The notes: a model not told the origin generated them from the letters alone. Shown: positions 21,227 through 31,249, numbered from the stretch's first letter. The stretch: 64,000 bases of DNA from Alphaproteobacteria bacterium (GCA_030432315.1 JAUIHM010000002.1:1-64000); one strand, 5' to 3'. A program made the numbers and translations.

Positions 21227-21609
21227 CTTCCATCTCCTTCCGGGTTTGATTTGGCCGCATCCGATGCGGCGTCTGCGTCCTGCGTGGACAGAAGCCGCTC
21301 CAGATCGTCCAGACGTTCGGTCCAGAAACGTCCGTAGATCTCGATCCAGTCACGGAGCGGCTCCAGCCCCTCCGGTCTGGCGCGATAAAAGACCCTGCGG
21401 CCCTCCGGCCTGTCCGCGACCAGACCGGCCTGTTTCAGCAGCTTGAGATGCTGGGAAACCGCGCCCTGGGTGACGCCGCTGCCCTCGGTGAGTTCAGCGA
21501 CCGTGATCTCGGCGCTGCGGCTGATCCGTTCCAGAACCGCGCGGCGGGTTGGATCGGCAATCGCCCGCAATACGGTGCCCAAGCTGTCTGTCGTGTCCAT
21601 GGGGATCAA
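21223..21609 (-). CDS. ArsR-family transcriptional regulator
   Basis: LRAIADPTRRAVLERISRSAEITVAELTEGSGVTQGAVSQHLKLLKQAGLVADRPEGRRVFYRA; 4-nt overlap with the SRPBCC gene. Confidence 0.93.
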   Translation of the reverse strand: MIPMDTTDSLGTVLRAIADPTRRAVLERISRSAEITVAELTEGSGVTQGAVSQHLKLLKQAGLVADRPEGRRVFYRARPEGLEPLRDWIEIYGRFWTERLDDLERLLSTQDADAASDAAKSNPEGDGR

Positions 21610-21673
21610 TTAGCAAACTCTAATTGATTAGTCAATTCTAATGTTACTCGACGCTTGAGCCGGACCCGCAGGC

Positions 21674-22360
21674 TCAACTCCGGCTTGCCACCCAGCCGCG
21701 AAAGGTGAACCCGGCATAAAACAGTTCGATGTCCTGAAATCCGGCATCCCGCAAAACCGCGACGTCCTGATCCGGCGAGAGGACCGGCAGCCGGTCGCGG
21801 ATCGCCGGAATGCTTTTTTGTGCCTGTTCCGCCGGCACGCCGTTTGAAACCGAAAACGCTGCGTTGCGGGCGAGCCACCGCTCTCCGGCCCCGTTGGCTT
21901 TCGCAAAGCTGTGATGGGCAACCACGAACGGCGCGCCCGGCCTGAGCCGCCGGTGCACCTCCCGCACGGTGCGAAGCCGTTCCTCCGCCGGCAGGAAATG
22001 CAGGGTCAGAAGACAGGCCGCGCCATCGAACGGCCCCTCGGGCGCATCGTCAACATACCCTTCGTGCAGCGTCACCTGGGACAGCAGCGGCCCCAGGGTG
22101 TCCCGCGCCTGGGCGAGCATCTCCGGCGACGGATCGATCCCGTCAAACCGCCAGCCTGGATGCTGCCCGGCGAAGGCGCGCAGTTCCAGCCCTCCGCCGG
22201 CACCGAGCACCATGACACGCCCGTCCGCCGGCACCTTTTCCGCCAGCAGCAACCCCGCCATCCGGTGCAGGTCGCGCAGTCCCGGAACCAGCCGCGCGGT
22301 CCGTTCCGCATAGTCGGAAACCATGTCCGGATCGGAAAAGGCCGTCTTTGCTGTCTCCAT
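21674..22360 (-). CDS. Class I SAM-dependent methyltransferase
   Basis: VMVLGAGGGLELRAFA, WRFDGIDPSPEMLAQARDTLG, GPFDGAACLLTLHFL. Confidence 0.87.
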   Translation of the reverse strand: METAKTAFSDPDMVSDYAERTARLVPGLRDLHRMAGLLLAEKVPADGRVMVLGAGGGLELRAFAGQHPGWRFDGIDPSPEMLAQARDTLGPLLSQVTLHEGYVDDAPEGPFDGAACLLTLHFLPAEERLRTVREVHRRLRPGAPFVVAHHSFAKANGAGERWLARNAAFSVSNGVPAEQAQKSIPAIRDRLPVLSPDQDVAVLRDAGFQDIELFYAGFTFRGWVASRS

Positions 22361-22404
22361 GCCTGCCTCTCCGGCGCGCGCATTCCCGCATCGGCGGGAG
22401 CGGT

Positions 22405-23589
22405 TCAGATCCCGACGGCGAGGATCGCCTTGGCCAGCTTCTCCATGCCGTCAGCCGGGAGACCGGCGATGTTGATGCGCCCCGCGCCGACCATGTAGAT
22501 CCCGTGATCCTCGCGCAGCGCCGTCACCTTTTCCACCGTTCCGCCCAACTGGGTGAACATGCCGCGATGCACCGCGATGTAGTCGAACCGGTCCGAATTG
22601 GACTCGCGCCGCAACGCCTCCGCCAGCGCCTTGCGCAGCGTCAGCATGTTGGTGCGCATGTCCTCCAGTTCCGACAGCCACTCGGCCTTCAGCGCCGGAT
22701 CGTGCAGAATGATCGACACCACCTTGGCGCCGTGATCCGGCGGAAACGAGAAGTTCAGCCGGTTGAGCGCGCCGAGATTGCCCTGGGCAATCGCTGCCGC
22801 CGCCGCATCCGGACAGACCACGAAGGCGGCACCGACCCGGTCGCGGTAAAGCCCGAGGTTCTTGGAACAGCTCGCCGCCACCATCACTTCCGGCAAACGT
22901 CCGGCCAGATGCCTCAGCCCGGCCACGTCCTCGTCAACCCCGTCGCCAAACCCCTGATAGGCAAGGTCGACCAGCGGCACCACGCCCGAGTCCTCCAGCA
23001 GATCCGTCACCGCCGCCCATTGCGCATGGCTCAGATTGGCGCCGGTCGGATTGTGGCAGCAGCCGTGCAGGATCACCACGTCGCCGCGCGCCGCGCCCTT
23101 GAGGTCGGCGATCATGCCATCGAAATCGACCGCGCCCGCCGCTGCGTCGTAATAGCGGTGCGTCGCCACCATTAGCCCGAGATACTTGACGATCGCCGGA
23201 TGGTTCGGCCAGGTCGGATCGGACATCCAGACCTTCGCCCCCGGCCGCGCCCGCCTGACCAGTTCCAGCAGCTGCCGCACCGCCCCGGTTCCGCCCGGGG
23301 TCTGCGCCCCGCCGATCCGCTCCGCCGGCACCGCATCGCCGAAAATCAGCCCCGCCATGCCTGACACGAACGTCCGGTCGCCGGTCACGTCGAGATAGGT
23401 CTTGGTGGTCTGTTCCTGCCAAAGCCGCTGTTCGGCGGCCTTGACCGCCCGCAGGACCGGCGTATTGCCGTCCGCGTCCTTGTAAACCCCGATCCCGAGA
23501 TCGACCTTGTCGCTGCGCGGATCGGCGGCGAACTTGCCGATCAGTTCGATGATCTTGTCCGGTGCCGGCGCGGTAAGGGTCTCAAACAT
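22405..23589 (-). CDS. Aromatic amino acid/aspartate aminotransferase
   Basis: MFETLTAPAPDKIIELIGKFAADPRSDKVDLGIGVYKD, LHGCCHNPTGANL, SCSKNLGLYRDRVGA (PLP Lys). Confidence 0.95.
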   Translation of the reverse strand: MFETLTAPAPDKIIELIGKFAADPRSDKVDLGIGVYKDADGNTPVLRAVKAAEQRLWQEQTTKTYLDVTGDRTFVSGMAGLIFGDAVPAERIGGAQTPGGTGAVRQLLELVRRARPGAKVWMSDPTWPNHPAIVKYLGLMVATHRYYDAAAGAVDFDGMIADLKGAARGDVVILHGCCHNPTGANLSHAQWAAVTDLLEDSGVVPLVDLAYQGFGDGVDEDVAGLRHLAGRLPEVMVAASCSKNLGLYRDRVGAAFVVCPDAAAAAIAQGNLGALNRLNFSFPPDHGAKVVSIILHDPALKAEWLSELEDMRTNMLTLRKALAEALRRESNSDRFDYIAVHRGMFTQLGGTVEKVTALREDHGIYMVGAGRINIAGLPADGMEKLAKAILAVGI

Positions 23590-23604
23590 GGGTCTCTCCT
23601 GAAT

Positions 23605-24162
23605 TCAGTTCCCGATTATTTCTCGGTCGCGGGTCAGAACGCGGCTCGCTTCAGTGCGGCGTACAGGCACGAATCCGGCCTTCTGGTAAAGGGGCAAAGC
23701 GCGCGGATGATCCAGCGAATTGGTGTTGACCGTCACCCGTTCCACTCCGGGCCGGTCCCAGGCCACATGCAGCGCCGTCTGCAACAGATACCGCCCCAGA
23801 CCCCGTCCCTGCGCTTCCGGCACCAGGCCGAAATAACTCAGGTCGCACACGCCCTCACTGCGTCCGTCCAGCAGGAAGAACCCGTGCGGCCAACCGGCCC
23901 GCAGCAGGGTGTAGAGCACCACATCCGGGTGCTTCAGGAACCGGTCGAGGTCTTTCGGATCGCGCCTGTGCTGGTCGGTCCATTCATAGGCCGCCCCCAC
24001 CGCATCGTAGAGGCTCAGGAAGTACCACGCCGGCGGCGCGTCGGCGGCGACCAGCGCCGACACCGGCCCGGCGGGCAGGGACGGGCGCGGAAACGCCGGC
24101 CGTTCCGTCATCTCCAGCCAGGTGACCACATAGTCTACCCGTTCCCCGGCACGCAGGTTCAT
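23605..24162 (-). CDS. GNAT family N-acetyltransferase
   Basis: LSYFGLVPEAQGRGLGRYLLQTAL acetyl-CoA binding motif; VNTNSLDHPRALPLYQKAGFVPVR. Confidence 0.9.
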   Translation of the reverse strand: MNLRAGERVDYVVTWLEMTERPAFPRPSLPAGPVSALVAADAPPAWYFLSLYDAVGAAYEWTDQHRRDPKDLDRFLKHPDVVLYTLLRAGWPHGFFLLDGRSEGVCDLSYFGLVPEAQGRGLGRYLLQTALHVAWDRPGVERVTVNTNSLDHPRALPLYQKAGFVPVRRTEASRVLTRDREIIGN

Positions 24163-25010
24163 CCCGTCTCAACCCCCAGGTCCGGATAGGCCCCCCATTC
24201 AACCCAGGACCCGTCATAAAGCGCATGGCTCCGGTTGCCCAGCATCTCAAGCGCCAGGCTCAGGATCGCCGCCGTCACCCCGGAACCGCAGGTGGTGACG
24301 GCCGGACGCGAGACGTCGACCCCGGCCTTCTCGAACACCGCCTTCAGTTGCGCGGGCGGCAAGAGCGTACCGTCGGGGTTCAGCAGGCTGGCATAATGCA
24401 CGTTGAACGACCCCGGAATATGCCCCGACCGCAGACCGGGGCGCGGCTCTGCGACCTCGCCGCGAAACCGCTCCGGCGCACGGGCGTCGATGATCTGCGC
24501 ATCGCGCAGCTTCGCCGTCGCCGCCACCTGGGTCACGTCCCGCACCAGCCCCGCATCGCGCCGGGCGGTGAAATGCCGCGCCCGGGTGATCGGCTCGATG
24601 TCCTCAAGCGGCCGGCCCTCCGCCTGCCATTTCGGCAGACCGCCGTCGAGAACCGCAACGTCCTTCACCCCGTAGAGCCGGAACAGCCACCAGACCCGCG
24701 CAGCGGAAAACAGCCCGGCGCCGTCGTACACCACCACCTGGTGCCCGTCGCCGATGCCCATCGCCCGCACCCGGCTGATGAACTTCTCCACCGGCGGCGC
24801 CATGTGCGGCAGGTTCGAGCGCGTGTCGGAAATCTCGTCGATGTCGAAGAACACCGCCCCCGGAATATGGCCCGCGTCGTATTCGGCGCGGGCGTCGCGA
24901 CCCGTGTCCGGCATGTGCCAGCTGGCGTCGAGAATGCGCAGGTCCGGAGCATCCAGATGCTCCGCCAGCCAGCCGGTCGAAACCACATGCTGCGGATCGC
25001 TTCTGTTCAT
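24159..25010 (-). CDS. sseA: 3-mercaptopyruvate sulfurtransferase
   Basis: Tandem rhodanese domains; active-site-like TTCGSGVTAAILSLALEMLG; MNRSDPQHVVSTGWLAEHL start. Confidence 0.92.
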   Translation of the reverse strand: MNRSDPQHVVSTGWLAEHLDAPDLRILDASWHMPDTGRDARAEYDAGHIPGAVFFDIDEISDTRSNLPHMAPPVEKFISRVRAMGIGDGHQVVVYDGAGLFSAARVWWLFRLYGVKDVAVLDGGLPKWQAEGRPLEDIEPITRARHFTARRDAGLVRDVTQVAATAKLRDAQIIDARAPERFRGEVAEPRPGLRSGHIPGSFNVHYASLLNPDGTLLPPAQLKAVFEKAGVDVSRPAVTTCGSGVTAAILSLALEMLGNRSHALYDGSWVEWGAYPDLGVETG

Positions 25011-25092
25011 TCGCCCTCCCCCCGGCTGCGCCTTTTCGCTGCCCTCCGCATAGCCCTGAACGGCGAACGGAGCAAGAGACGAGGCCGGACCG

Positions 25093-25995
25093 CTACCTCC
25101 GGGCAAGCATCCCGAACATCAGATCGAACACCAGCCGCACCCGGCGGCTGCTGTTCAGCTCGCGGTGCGTGGTCAGCCACATCGGAATCTCCATCGGCGC
25201 GAGGTCGGGCAGCACCCGCTCCACACCCGGCTCCGCATCCCCCACCGCCTCGGGAAACATGCCGATGCCGACACCCTCGCGCACCAGCCGCCACTGCACG
25301 ATGTGATTGGCGCACAGCACCGGAAAATTCCGCGCCTTCACCTCCAGCCCCATCCTGTTCAGCCCGTCCATCATCACCGGCGTCCGGTCAAAACCGATGA
25401 ACTCGGCATCTCGCAGATCCTCGACCCGCTCCGGTCGGCCAACCCGGGTGAAATACGCCTCCGAGGCATAGAACCGCGCGTGATCGTCCCGCACCTTGCG
25501 GGCAATCAGATCCGGCTGGGTCGGACGGAAACTGCGGATCGCTATATCCGCCTCACGCCGGCGCAGGTCCACCGCCGCGTTCGAGGCCACAACCTCCACC
25601 TCGATCCCCGGCGCCTCCCGCCGGAGCCGCGCGACGATCGGCGGCAGCAGATAGGCCGAATAGATCTCGCTGGCGGTGATGCAGATGCTGCCCTCGACAC
25701 TCTGGGTCTGTCCCCCGGCGCTCAGCGACACCCGGCCCGCCGCATCCCCCATTGCCCGTACGTGATCAAGGAGTTCAAGCCCGCCCGGGGTCAGCGTCAG
25801 CCCGCGTCCCACCCGCTCGAACAGCACGACGCCCAGTTCCTCCTCCAGCGCCGAAACCTGTCGCCCGAGTGTCGGCTGCGCCATCCCGAGCGCCCGCGCC
25901 GCCGCCGACAGCGAGCCTTCCTCCGCCGTCACCAGAAACGCACGCGCCCGGTTCCAGTCAAACTGCACTGCCCGCCAATCCATGCGAAAACGCAT
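25093..25995 (-). CDS. LysR-family transcriptional regulator
   Basis: N-terminal HTH: RAFLVTAEEGSLSAAARALGMAQPTLGRQVSALEEELGVVLFERVGRGLTLTPGG. Confidence 0.94.
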   Translation of the reverse strand: MRFRMDWRAVQFDWNRARAFLVTAEEGSLSAAARALGMAQPTLGRQVSALEEELGVVLFERVGRGLTLTPGGLELLDHVRAMGDAAGRVSLSAGGQTQSVEGSICITASEIYSAYLLPPIVARLRREAPGIEVEVVASNAAVDLRRREADIAIRSFRPTQPDLIARKVRDDHARFYASEAYFTRVGRPERVEDLRDAEFIGFDRTPVMMDGLNRMGLEVKARNFPVLCANHIVQWRLVREGVGIGMFPEAVGDAEPGVERVLPDLAPMEIPMWLTTHRELNSSRRVRLVFDLMFGMLARR

Positions 25996-26081
25996 ATCAT
26001 CTGTCAGCTTTCAGTCAATTCCATCGAATCGTGCAGAGCCCTATCTGGACACCAACGCAACGTCCAACCCGGAGACACCCC

Positions 26082-27053
26082 ATGCAGGCCGCCATCTATG
26101 AGACCTACGGACCCGCCAGCGTCGTCGAACTGCGCGACATCCCCCGCCCTGAACCTGCGGAGGGCGAACTGCTGATCCGCGTCGAAGCTTCCGCCGTCAG
26201 CACCGCCGACTGGCGCCTGCGCGCCGGTGCCTTTCCCCGCGGCATGTGGCTCCCGGGCCGCCTCTTCGCCGGGCTGTTCCGCCCGCGCCGGAAAATCCTC
26301 GGCACCGATTTCGCCGGCCGCGTCGAAGCCACCGGCGCCGCCGTCCAGAATTTCCGGACCGGCGACAGCGTGTTCGGCTTTTCCGGCAGCGGCGGCCACG
26401 CCCAGTTCCTCACCGTCGCCGCCGACGGCCCGGTCGCCCTGAAACCGCTGAACCTGACGCCGCAGGAAGCCGCCGCCGTACCCTTCGGCGCAGTGTCCGC
26501 GCTCGTATTCCTGCGCGATGTCGCGAAAATCCGGCCAGGCGAGAAAATCCTCATCAACGGCGCTTCCGGCGGTGTCGGCATCTTCGCGGTGCAGCTCGCC
26601 AAACATTTCGGCGCCGAAGTCACCGCCGTCGCCAGCAGGCCCAATCATGCCATGCTCCAGGACCTCGGTGCCGATCACCTGATCGACTACAAAACTGAGG
26701 ATTTCAGCCACTCGGGCCAGACCTGGGACGTGATCCTCGACACCGTCGGCGCCACCAACTGGACCCAGGCCCGCGCCGCGCTCACGCCCGAAGGCCGGTA
26801 CGTGCCGTTGGAATTCGGTCTCGGCAGCATCTTCCGCGCGCTGTTCGTCAACCTTCGAGGGGGCCGCAAATTCCGCATTGCCGTCTCCGGCGACAAACCC
26901 GAGGATGTCCGCCTGATCGCCGAACTGCTCGCCTCCCGCAAGCTGCGCCCGGTGATCGACAGCGTGCATCCGCTCGCGCGGATCCGCGACGCGCATCTGC
27001 GGGTCGAAACGCGCCACAAGACCGGAGCGGTGGTGGTCGCCGTCGCCGCCTGA
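26082..27053 (+). CDS. MDR-family NAD(P)-dependent oxidoreductase (quinone-oxidoreductase-like)
   Basis: MQAAIYETYGPASVVELRDIPRPEP, ILGTDFAGRVEATG, KILINGASGGVGIFAVQLAKHFGAEVTAV. Confidence 0.92.
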   Translation: MQAAIYETYGPASVVELRDIPRPEPAEGELLIRVEASAVSTADWRLRAGAFPRGMWLPGRLFAGLFRPRRKILGTDFAGRVEATGAAVQNFRTGDSVFGFSGSGGHAQFLTVAADGPVALKPLNLTPQEAAAVPFGAVSALVFLRDVAKIRPGEKILINGASGGVGIFAVQLAKHFGAEVTAVASRPNHAMLQDLGADHLIDYKTEDFSHSGQTWDVILDTVGATNWTQARAALTPEGRYVPLEFGLGSIFRALFVNLRGGRKFRIAVSGDKPEDVRLIAELLASRKLRPVIDSVHPLARIRDAHLRVETRHKTGAVVVAVAA

Positions 27054-27075
27054 ACCGGCCGGCCGGGCAGGGGGC

Positions 27076-27918
27076 TCAGGCCGCGGGCGGAAACGACAGA
27101 TCCGTCACCGTCACGTCGAAGAACGGAAAATACTCTTCCGTGCCGAAAAAGTTCCCCGCCTCGACCCGCGTCGCGAGGCGAAAGCCGCCGAATTCCCGAT
27201 GCTGCGACAGGGTGCCGCCGAACGGCTGTTCCTGCCAGACCTTGGCCGGATTGGCGTTGCTCCAGCGCGGGAACACCACCCGAACCGCGCGGCCCTGCGC
27301 ATCCACGCTCACCCGCACGCTCTGGCTCAGACCGTCGCGGGAGACCGTGACCTCGGCGGTCTGCCCGTCCACCTCCGACCAGACCACCCCCGGGCCGGGC
27401 AGCAGCGCCGCCGGGGTCCAGAACACCGCCTCGGCAATGCACCGTCCCCAGGCGGCGCGTCGGTGGTCCGCACCGCCGTTCATCCGCGCAACCGGCACAA
27501 GCCCCGCCAGCCAGAACCGCGTCCATTGCCCGCTGTCCGATCCGGAAAGACGCACCCGCCCGCCACGCGCCCGCATCTGCCAGATGAATCCCGCGGGCGC
27601 CGCAAGGACCTGGCGCGCCTCCATTTCGAAATACCGGTGCGCTGCCTTTGTGCCCATGCCAAACCGTCCCGACATGACGATCTCCGCCACGTTAAGCAGC
27701 GGCGTGCCGGGCCGGATCGCATTTTCGAAATAGCGTCGCGCCGCGTCGGGCAGGTCCGCCACCATGCCCGGATCGAACACCGCCGGATTGTTTGGCTGCA
27801 GGGCCAGCAGCCGGTCCCGCTCCCGCCGGTCCCGCCAGAGATCAAGGAACCGCCGGGCCGCGAGCCAGGCCGCAACCGCCAGCACCGCCAGAAGAATGAC
27901 CGCCAGGACCGATCCCAA
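27076..27918 (-). CDS. Conserved protein resembling the DUF6544/DUF6920 family
   Basis: N-terminal TM segment; LPDAARRYFENAIRPGTPL...WGRCIAEAVFWTPAALLP pattern; family assignment from memory only. Confidence 0.65.
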   Translation of the reverse strand: MGSVLAVILLAVLAVAAWLAARRFLDLWRDRRERDRLLALQPNNPAVFDPGMVADLPDAARRYFENAIRPGTPLLNVAEIVMSGRFGMGTKAAHRYFEMEARQVLAAPAGFIWQMRARGGRVRLSGSDSGQWTRFWLAGLVPVARMNGGADHRRAAWGRCIAEAVFWTPAALLPGPGVVWSEVDGQTAEVTVSRDGLSQSVRVSVDAQGRAVRVVFPRWSNANPAKVWQEQPFGGTLSQHREFGGFRLATRVEAGNFFGTEEYFPFFDVTVTDLSFPPAA

Positions 27919-27953
27919 TCCTCACCCTCATCGTCTTGCGCCGACGGACCGGC

Positions 27954-28355
27954 TCACCCCGGCAGATTCAGGCTCATCTGCCACGAGACCCCGAAGCGGT
28001 CGCAAACCCAGCCGAACCGGTCGCTGAACCCGTAATCGTCCAGCGGCATCATCACCTGACCGCCATCAGCCAGACGCGCGAATGCCGCATCCACCGCATC
28101 TCCATCGTCAAATTCGACAAACAGCGACATCGATGGAGTAAAGCTGAACGCATGGCTGACCGGACTGTCAATCACCGTCAGCGACAGATCCATCAGCCGC
28201 GCCCGCGCCATCTTCACCAGCCCCGCCGCCCCGGCCTCGCCTTCGCCGTAGGCCTCAAGCACCTCGACCCTGAAATCCGGAAACACCGACCCGTAGAGAT
28301 CCAGCGCCTCCCGCGCCTCGCCCTGAAACATCAGATGTATCGAAACCCTGCTCAT
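27954..28355 (-). CDS. VOC (PhnB-like) family protein
   Basis: MSRVSIHLMFQGEAREALDLYGSVFPDF...GGQVMMPLDDYGFSDRFGWVCDRFGVSWQM. Confidence 0.9.
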   Translation of the reverse strand: MSRVSIHLMFQGEAREALDLYGSVFPDFRVEVLEAYGEGEAGAAGLVKMARARLMDLSLTVIDSPVSHAFSFTPSMSLFVEFDDGDAVDAAFARLADGGQVMMPLDDYGFSDRFGWVCDRFGVSWQMSLNLPG

Positions 28356-28494
28356 GGCCCGCAGAAAACCAGACTTCCCCGCGCCTGACCAGCCCGGATT
28401 TTGCACGGCCACTTGTACCGAAGACACGCCGCGAAAATCCGCTCAGACCGTCGCATGTGACGCCGGCCCCGCGCCCGCAGCAGCAACATCCTTC

Positions 28495-28998
28495 TCAAAC
28501 GTCGTCGGGCATGAACCCCAGATCGGTCGGGTCCGGTGTCATGCCAAAACCGGTCAGGATCGCATGCGCCTGACCCCGGTGATGGGTCTGATGGTTGAAG
28601 AAATGCGTCACCAGAATCCATTTCGGTTTCGTCAGGTCGCGTCTGCTCCCGCCCGAATACCAGGTCAGGTCGCCCGCAAGATCGGATTCGGTCAGCCGCG
28701 CCGCCCAGTCGGAAATCCGGCTATCGGCCTCAAGGCGTGCCGCCTTCAGTCCTTCCCAGTCGAGCCGGGTTTCGCCGTCCGCCGGTCCGGTCTTTGGCTT
28801 CTCCCAACCGTCAAACCGCGCCATCCAGACCGAGTCGCCCCAGAGAACATGCGCGAGCGTGCCATGCAGCGACCGGAAGAACGCCCCCCGATCCTCCCGC
28901 CGCTGCGCATCCGTCAGCCGGTCGGCTTCGCGGTACAGCGAACGGTTCTGCCAGGCATTGTAGCGCGCCATCAGACGCGGATGGTCCGGGTCGATCAT
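28495..28998 (-). CDS. DinB family protein
   Basis: LMARYNAWQNRSLYREADRLTDAQRREDRGAFFRSLHGTLAHVLWGDSVWMARF...THFFNHQTHHRGQAHAILT. Confidence 0.93.
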   Translation of the reverse strand: MIDPDHPRLMARYNAWQNRSLYREADRLTDAQRREDRGAFFRSLHGTLAHVLWGDSVWMARFDGWEKPKTGPADGETRLDWEGLKAARLEADSRISDWAARLTESDLAGDLTWYSGGSRRDLTKPKWILVTHFFNHQTHHRGQAHAILTGFGMTPDPTDLGFMPDDV

Positions 28999-29096
28999 CT
29001 GGACTCTCCACACCCCCGCGCGATGATGCCACGCGTGCCGACTCCTGTCGATCTTCCGCACGCCAACCGCCAAAGGACATCGCGGCGGGAAGCCCC

Positions 29097-29185
29097 GTTA
29101 ACCTTTTCGCGGCGCGCGGGAATCGTCGGTATCGAATGGGTATCGTCCGGGTATCGAAAGGGTATCCGGCCGCCGCATGGTTAAC
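29097..29185. repeat. Dispersed intergenic element, copy A: four 11-bp GGGTATC repeats bounded by inverted GTTAACC/GGTTAAC
   Basis: GTTAACC(29097-29103)...CGGTATCGAAT|GGGTATCGTCC|GGGTATCGAAA|GGGTATCCGGC(29127-29170)...GGTTAAC(29179-29185). Matches copy B at 51766-51855. Confidence 0.85.
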
Positions 29186-29188
29186 GGC

Positions 29189-31249
29189 TCAGCCCGGACT
29201 GTTGATAATGTCGAGAAAAGCCGCGCCAAACCGGTCGGCCTTCTGCGCCCCGACCCCGGGAATCCGCTCCAGCGCCCCTAGATCCTGTGGTCGCATTTCG
29301 GCAATCCGTCTGAGTGTCACGGCGTTGCAGGACAGCGGTTTGCCGGTCCCCGACGATCCCTTCGCCAGTTCCTTTTGCGCTGCCTCCAGCCGGTCGAACA
29401 CCGACGCGGCTTCCCGTCCCGCGATTTTGCGCCGCGCCGGGTGCGGCAGTTCCGCCGTGTCATCCCCCTGAATTGCCTCAAGAAACTGTCGCCCATAGCG
29501 CTCCAGCTTTACCGCTCCAACCCCGGAGATCCCCCGCATCTCGTCGAGACTTGCAGGCCGTTTCACCGCCATTTCCATCAGCGTCCGGTCGTTGAAAATG
29601 ATATAGCCCGGCACGTTCGCCGCCTCCGCCAGCCCCCGCCGCACCGCCTTCAGCGCCGCAAGAAGCCCCTCATCCTCCTCCGGCACCAGCGCCACCACCC
29701 GGGCCTGCGACGGTTTCGCCCTCTGAATGGTATCTTCCCGCAACATAAGGGGTCTTTCACCCCGCAGCACCGGCCGCGCCGATTCGTTCAACCTCAACGC
29801 CCCATGCCGCGACGGGTCCGGCCGCAACAGATCATGCCCCATCAGCTGCAGAAAAATCCCCTGCCATTCCTGCTTCGACCGCTCCTTGCCGACGCCAAAC
29901 GTCGGCAACCGGTCATGCCCCCGCTGCCTGACACGCTCATTCGCATCCCCGCGCAGCACGGAAATGAGATGCTCCGTGCCAAAATACTCTCCGGTCCGCA
30001 GCACCGCCGAAAACGCCTTCTGCGCCGCCTCCGTCCCGTCGAACAGCTTCGGCGGATTGCGGCACAGATCGCAGTTGCCGCAGGGCTCGGTGTGGGAATC
30101 GCCAAAGTAATTCAACAGCACATGCCGCCGACACTCCGCCGCCTCGGCCAGACCGAGCAGGGCATTCAACCGCCGGTGATCGGCCTCCTTGCGGTCCATC
30201 GGTGCTGCGCCCTCGTCGATCTGCGAGCGCCGCAGCCTGATGTCTTCCGCGCCGTACAGCGTCAGCGTCGCCGCCGGTGCCCCGTCGCGCCCGGCCCGCC
30301 CGATCTCCTGGTAATACGCCTCCACCGATTTCGACAGGTCCGCATGGGCGACAAACCGGATGTCCGGCTTGTCCACTCCCATGCCGAACGCAATCGTCGC
30401 ACAGACGATCAGCCCGTCCTCGCGCTGGAACCGTGCCTCGGCCCGCTGCCGCTCGGAGCTTTCAAGCCCGGCGTGATAGGCGATCGCGTTGTGACCGGAG
30501 TCATTCAGCCCCTTGGCCAGGGTTTCGGTCTTCGCCCGGCTGGCGCAATAGACGATACCGGACAAACCTTTGTGTTGATTTGCAAATTCCAGGATCTGCT
30601 CTCGCGGTTTGTTTTTCGGCCGGAACGAAATGAACAGGTTGGGCCGGTCGAATCCGTGCAGGAACACCTCCGGCTTTCGCTCCGGAAACAGCTGCTCAAT
30701 GATCTGCGCCCGCGTCTCCGCATCGGCCGTCGCCGTCAGTGCAACTGTCTGTACCGGCCCGATGTCGCGCCGCAATCCGCCGATCCGCAGGTAATCCGGC
30801 CGGAAATCATGTCCCCACTGACTGACACAATGTGCCTCGTCCACCGCCAGCAGACTGACGTTCGAATTGCGCAACAGTGACGTCGTATACCCCGAGCCGA
30901 GCCGTTCCGGCGCCATGTAGAGAAGCTTCAGCGTTCCCGCCCGAAGCTTGTGCAGGATCGCGTCGACCTCGTCGCCATCGGTCTGCGAGGTCAGTGCGCC
31001 CGCCTCGACGCCGTTTTCCCTCAAGGCGCGCACCTGGTCCCGCATCAGCGCGATCAGCGGCGAAATCACCACCGTCACCCCGTCCCGGGTCAGGGCAGGC
31101 AATTGATAACACAGGGACTTTCCCCCTCCGGTCGGCATGATCGCCAGCACGTCTCGGCCGGCCTCTACTGACGCAACAATCGCCTCCTGACCCGGTCTGA
31201 AATCGGAAAAACCGAAGATCCGACTGAGATAGTCCCGTGCCTGTTTCAT
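29189..31249 (-). CDS. recQ: ATP-dependent DNA helicase RecQ
   Basis: FRPGQEAIVASVEAGRDVLAIMPTGGGKSLCYQLPA, DEAHCVSQWGHDFRPDYLRIG, RQC zinc Cys and HRDC region; start trimmed to MKQARDYLSRIFG. Confidence 0.96.
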   Translation of the reverse strand: MKQARDYLSRIFGFSDFRPGQEAIVASVEAGRDVLAIMPTGGGKSLCYQLPALTRDGVTVVISPLIALMRDQVRALRENGVEAGALTSQTDGDEVDAILHKLRAGTLKLLYMAPERLGSGYTTSLLRNSNVSLLAVDEAHCVSQWGHDFRPDYLRIGGLRRDIGPVQTVALTATADAETRAQIIEQLFPERKPEVFLHGFDRPNLFISFRPKNKPREQILEFANQHKGLSGIVYCASRAKTETLAKGLNDSGHNAIAYHAGLESSERQRAEARFQREDGLIVCATIAFGMGVDKPDIRFVAHADLSKSVEAYYQEIGRAGRDGAPAATLTLYGAEDIRLRRSQIDEGAAPMDRKEADHRRLNALLGLAEAAECRRHVLLNYFGDSHTEPCGNCDLCRNPPKLFDGTEAAQKAFSAVLRTGEYFGTEHLISVLRGDANERVRQRGHDRLPTFGVGKERSKQEWQGIFLQLMGHDLLRPDPSRHGALRLNESARPVLRGERPLMLREDTIQRAKPSQARVVALVPEEDEGLLAALKAVRRGLAEAANVPGYIIFNDRTLMEMAVKRPASLDEMRGISGVGAVKLERYGRQFLEAIQGDDTAELPHPARRKIAGREAASVFDRLEAAQKELAKGSSGTGKPLSCNAVTLRRIAEMRPQDLGALERIPGVGAQKADRFGAAFLDIINSPG

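Noticed and set aside
20693-21609. ArsR + SRPBCC overlapping pair as a novel two-gene system
   Set aside because: This ArsR-AHSA1 pairing is common and widely annotated in bacteria; nothing unusual in this copy.
29375-30880. 501-aa ORF antisense to recQ
   Set aside because: Arg/Pro/Gln-rich shadow translation; recQ is clear on the minus strand.
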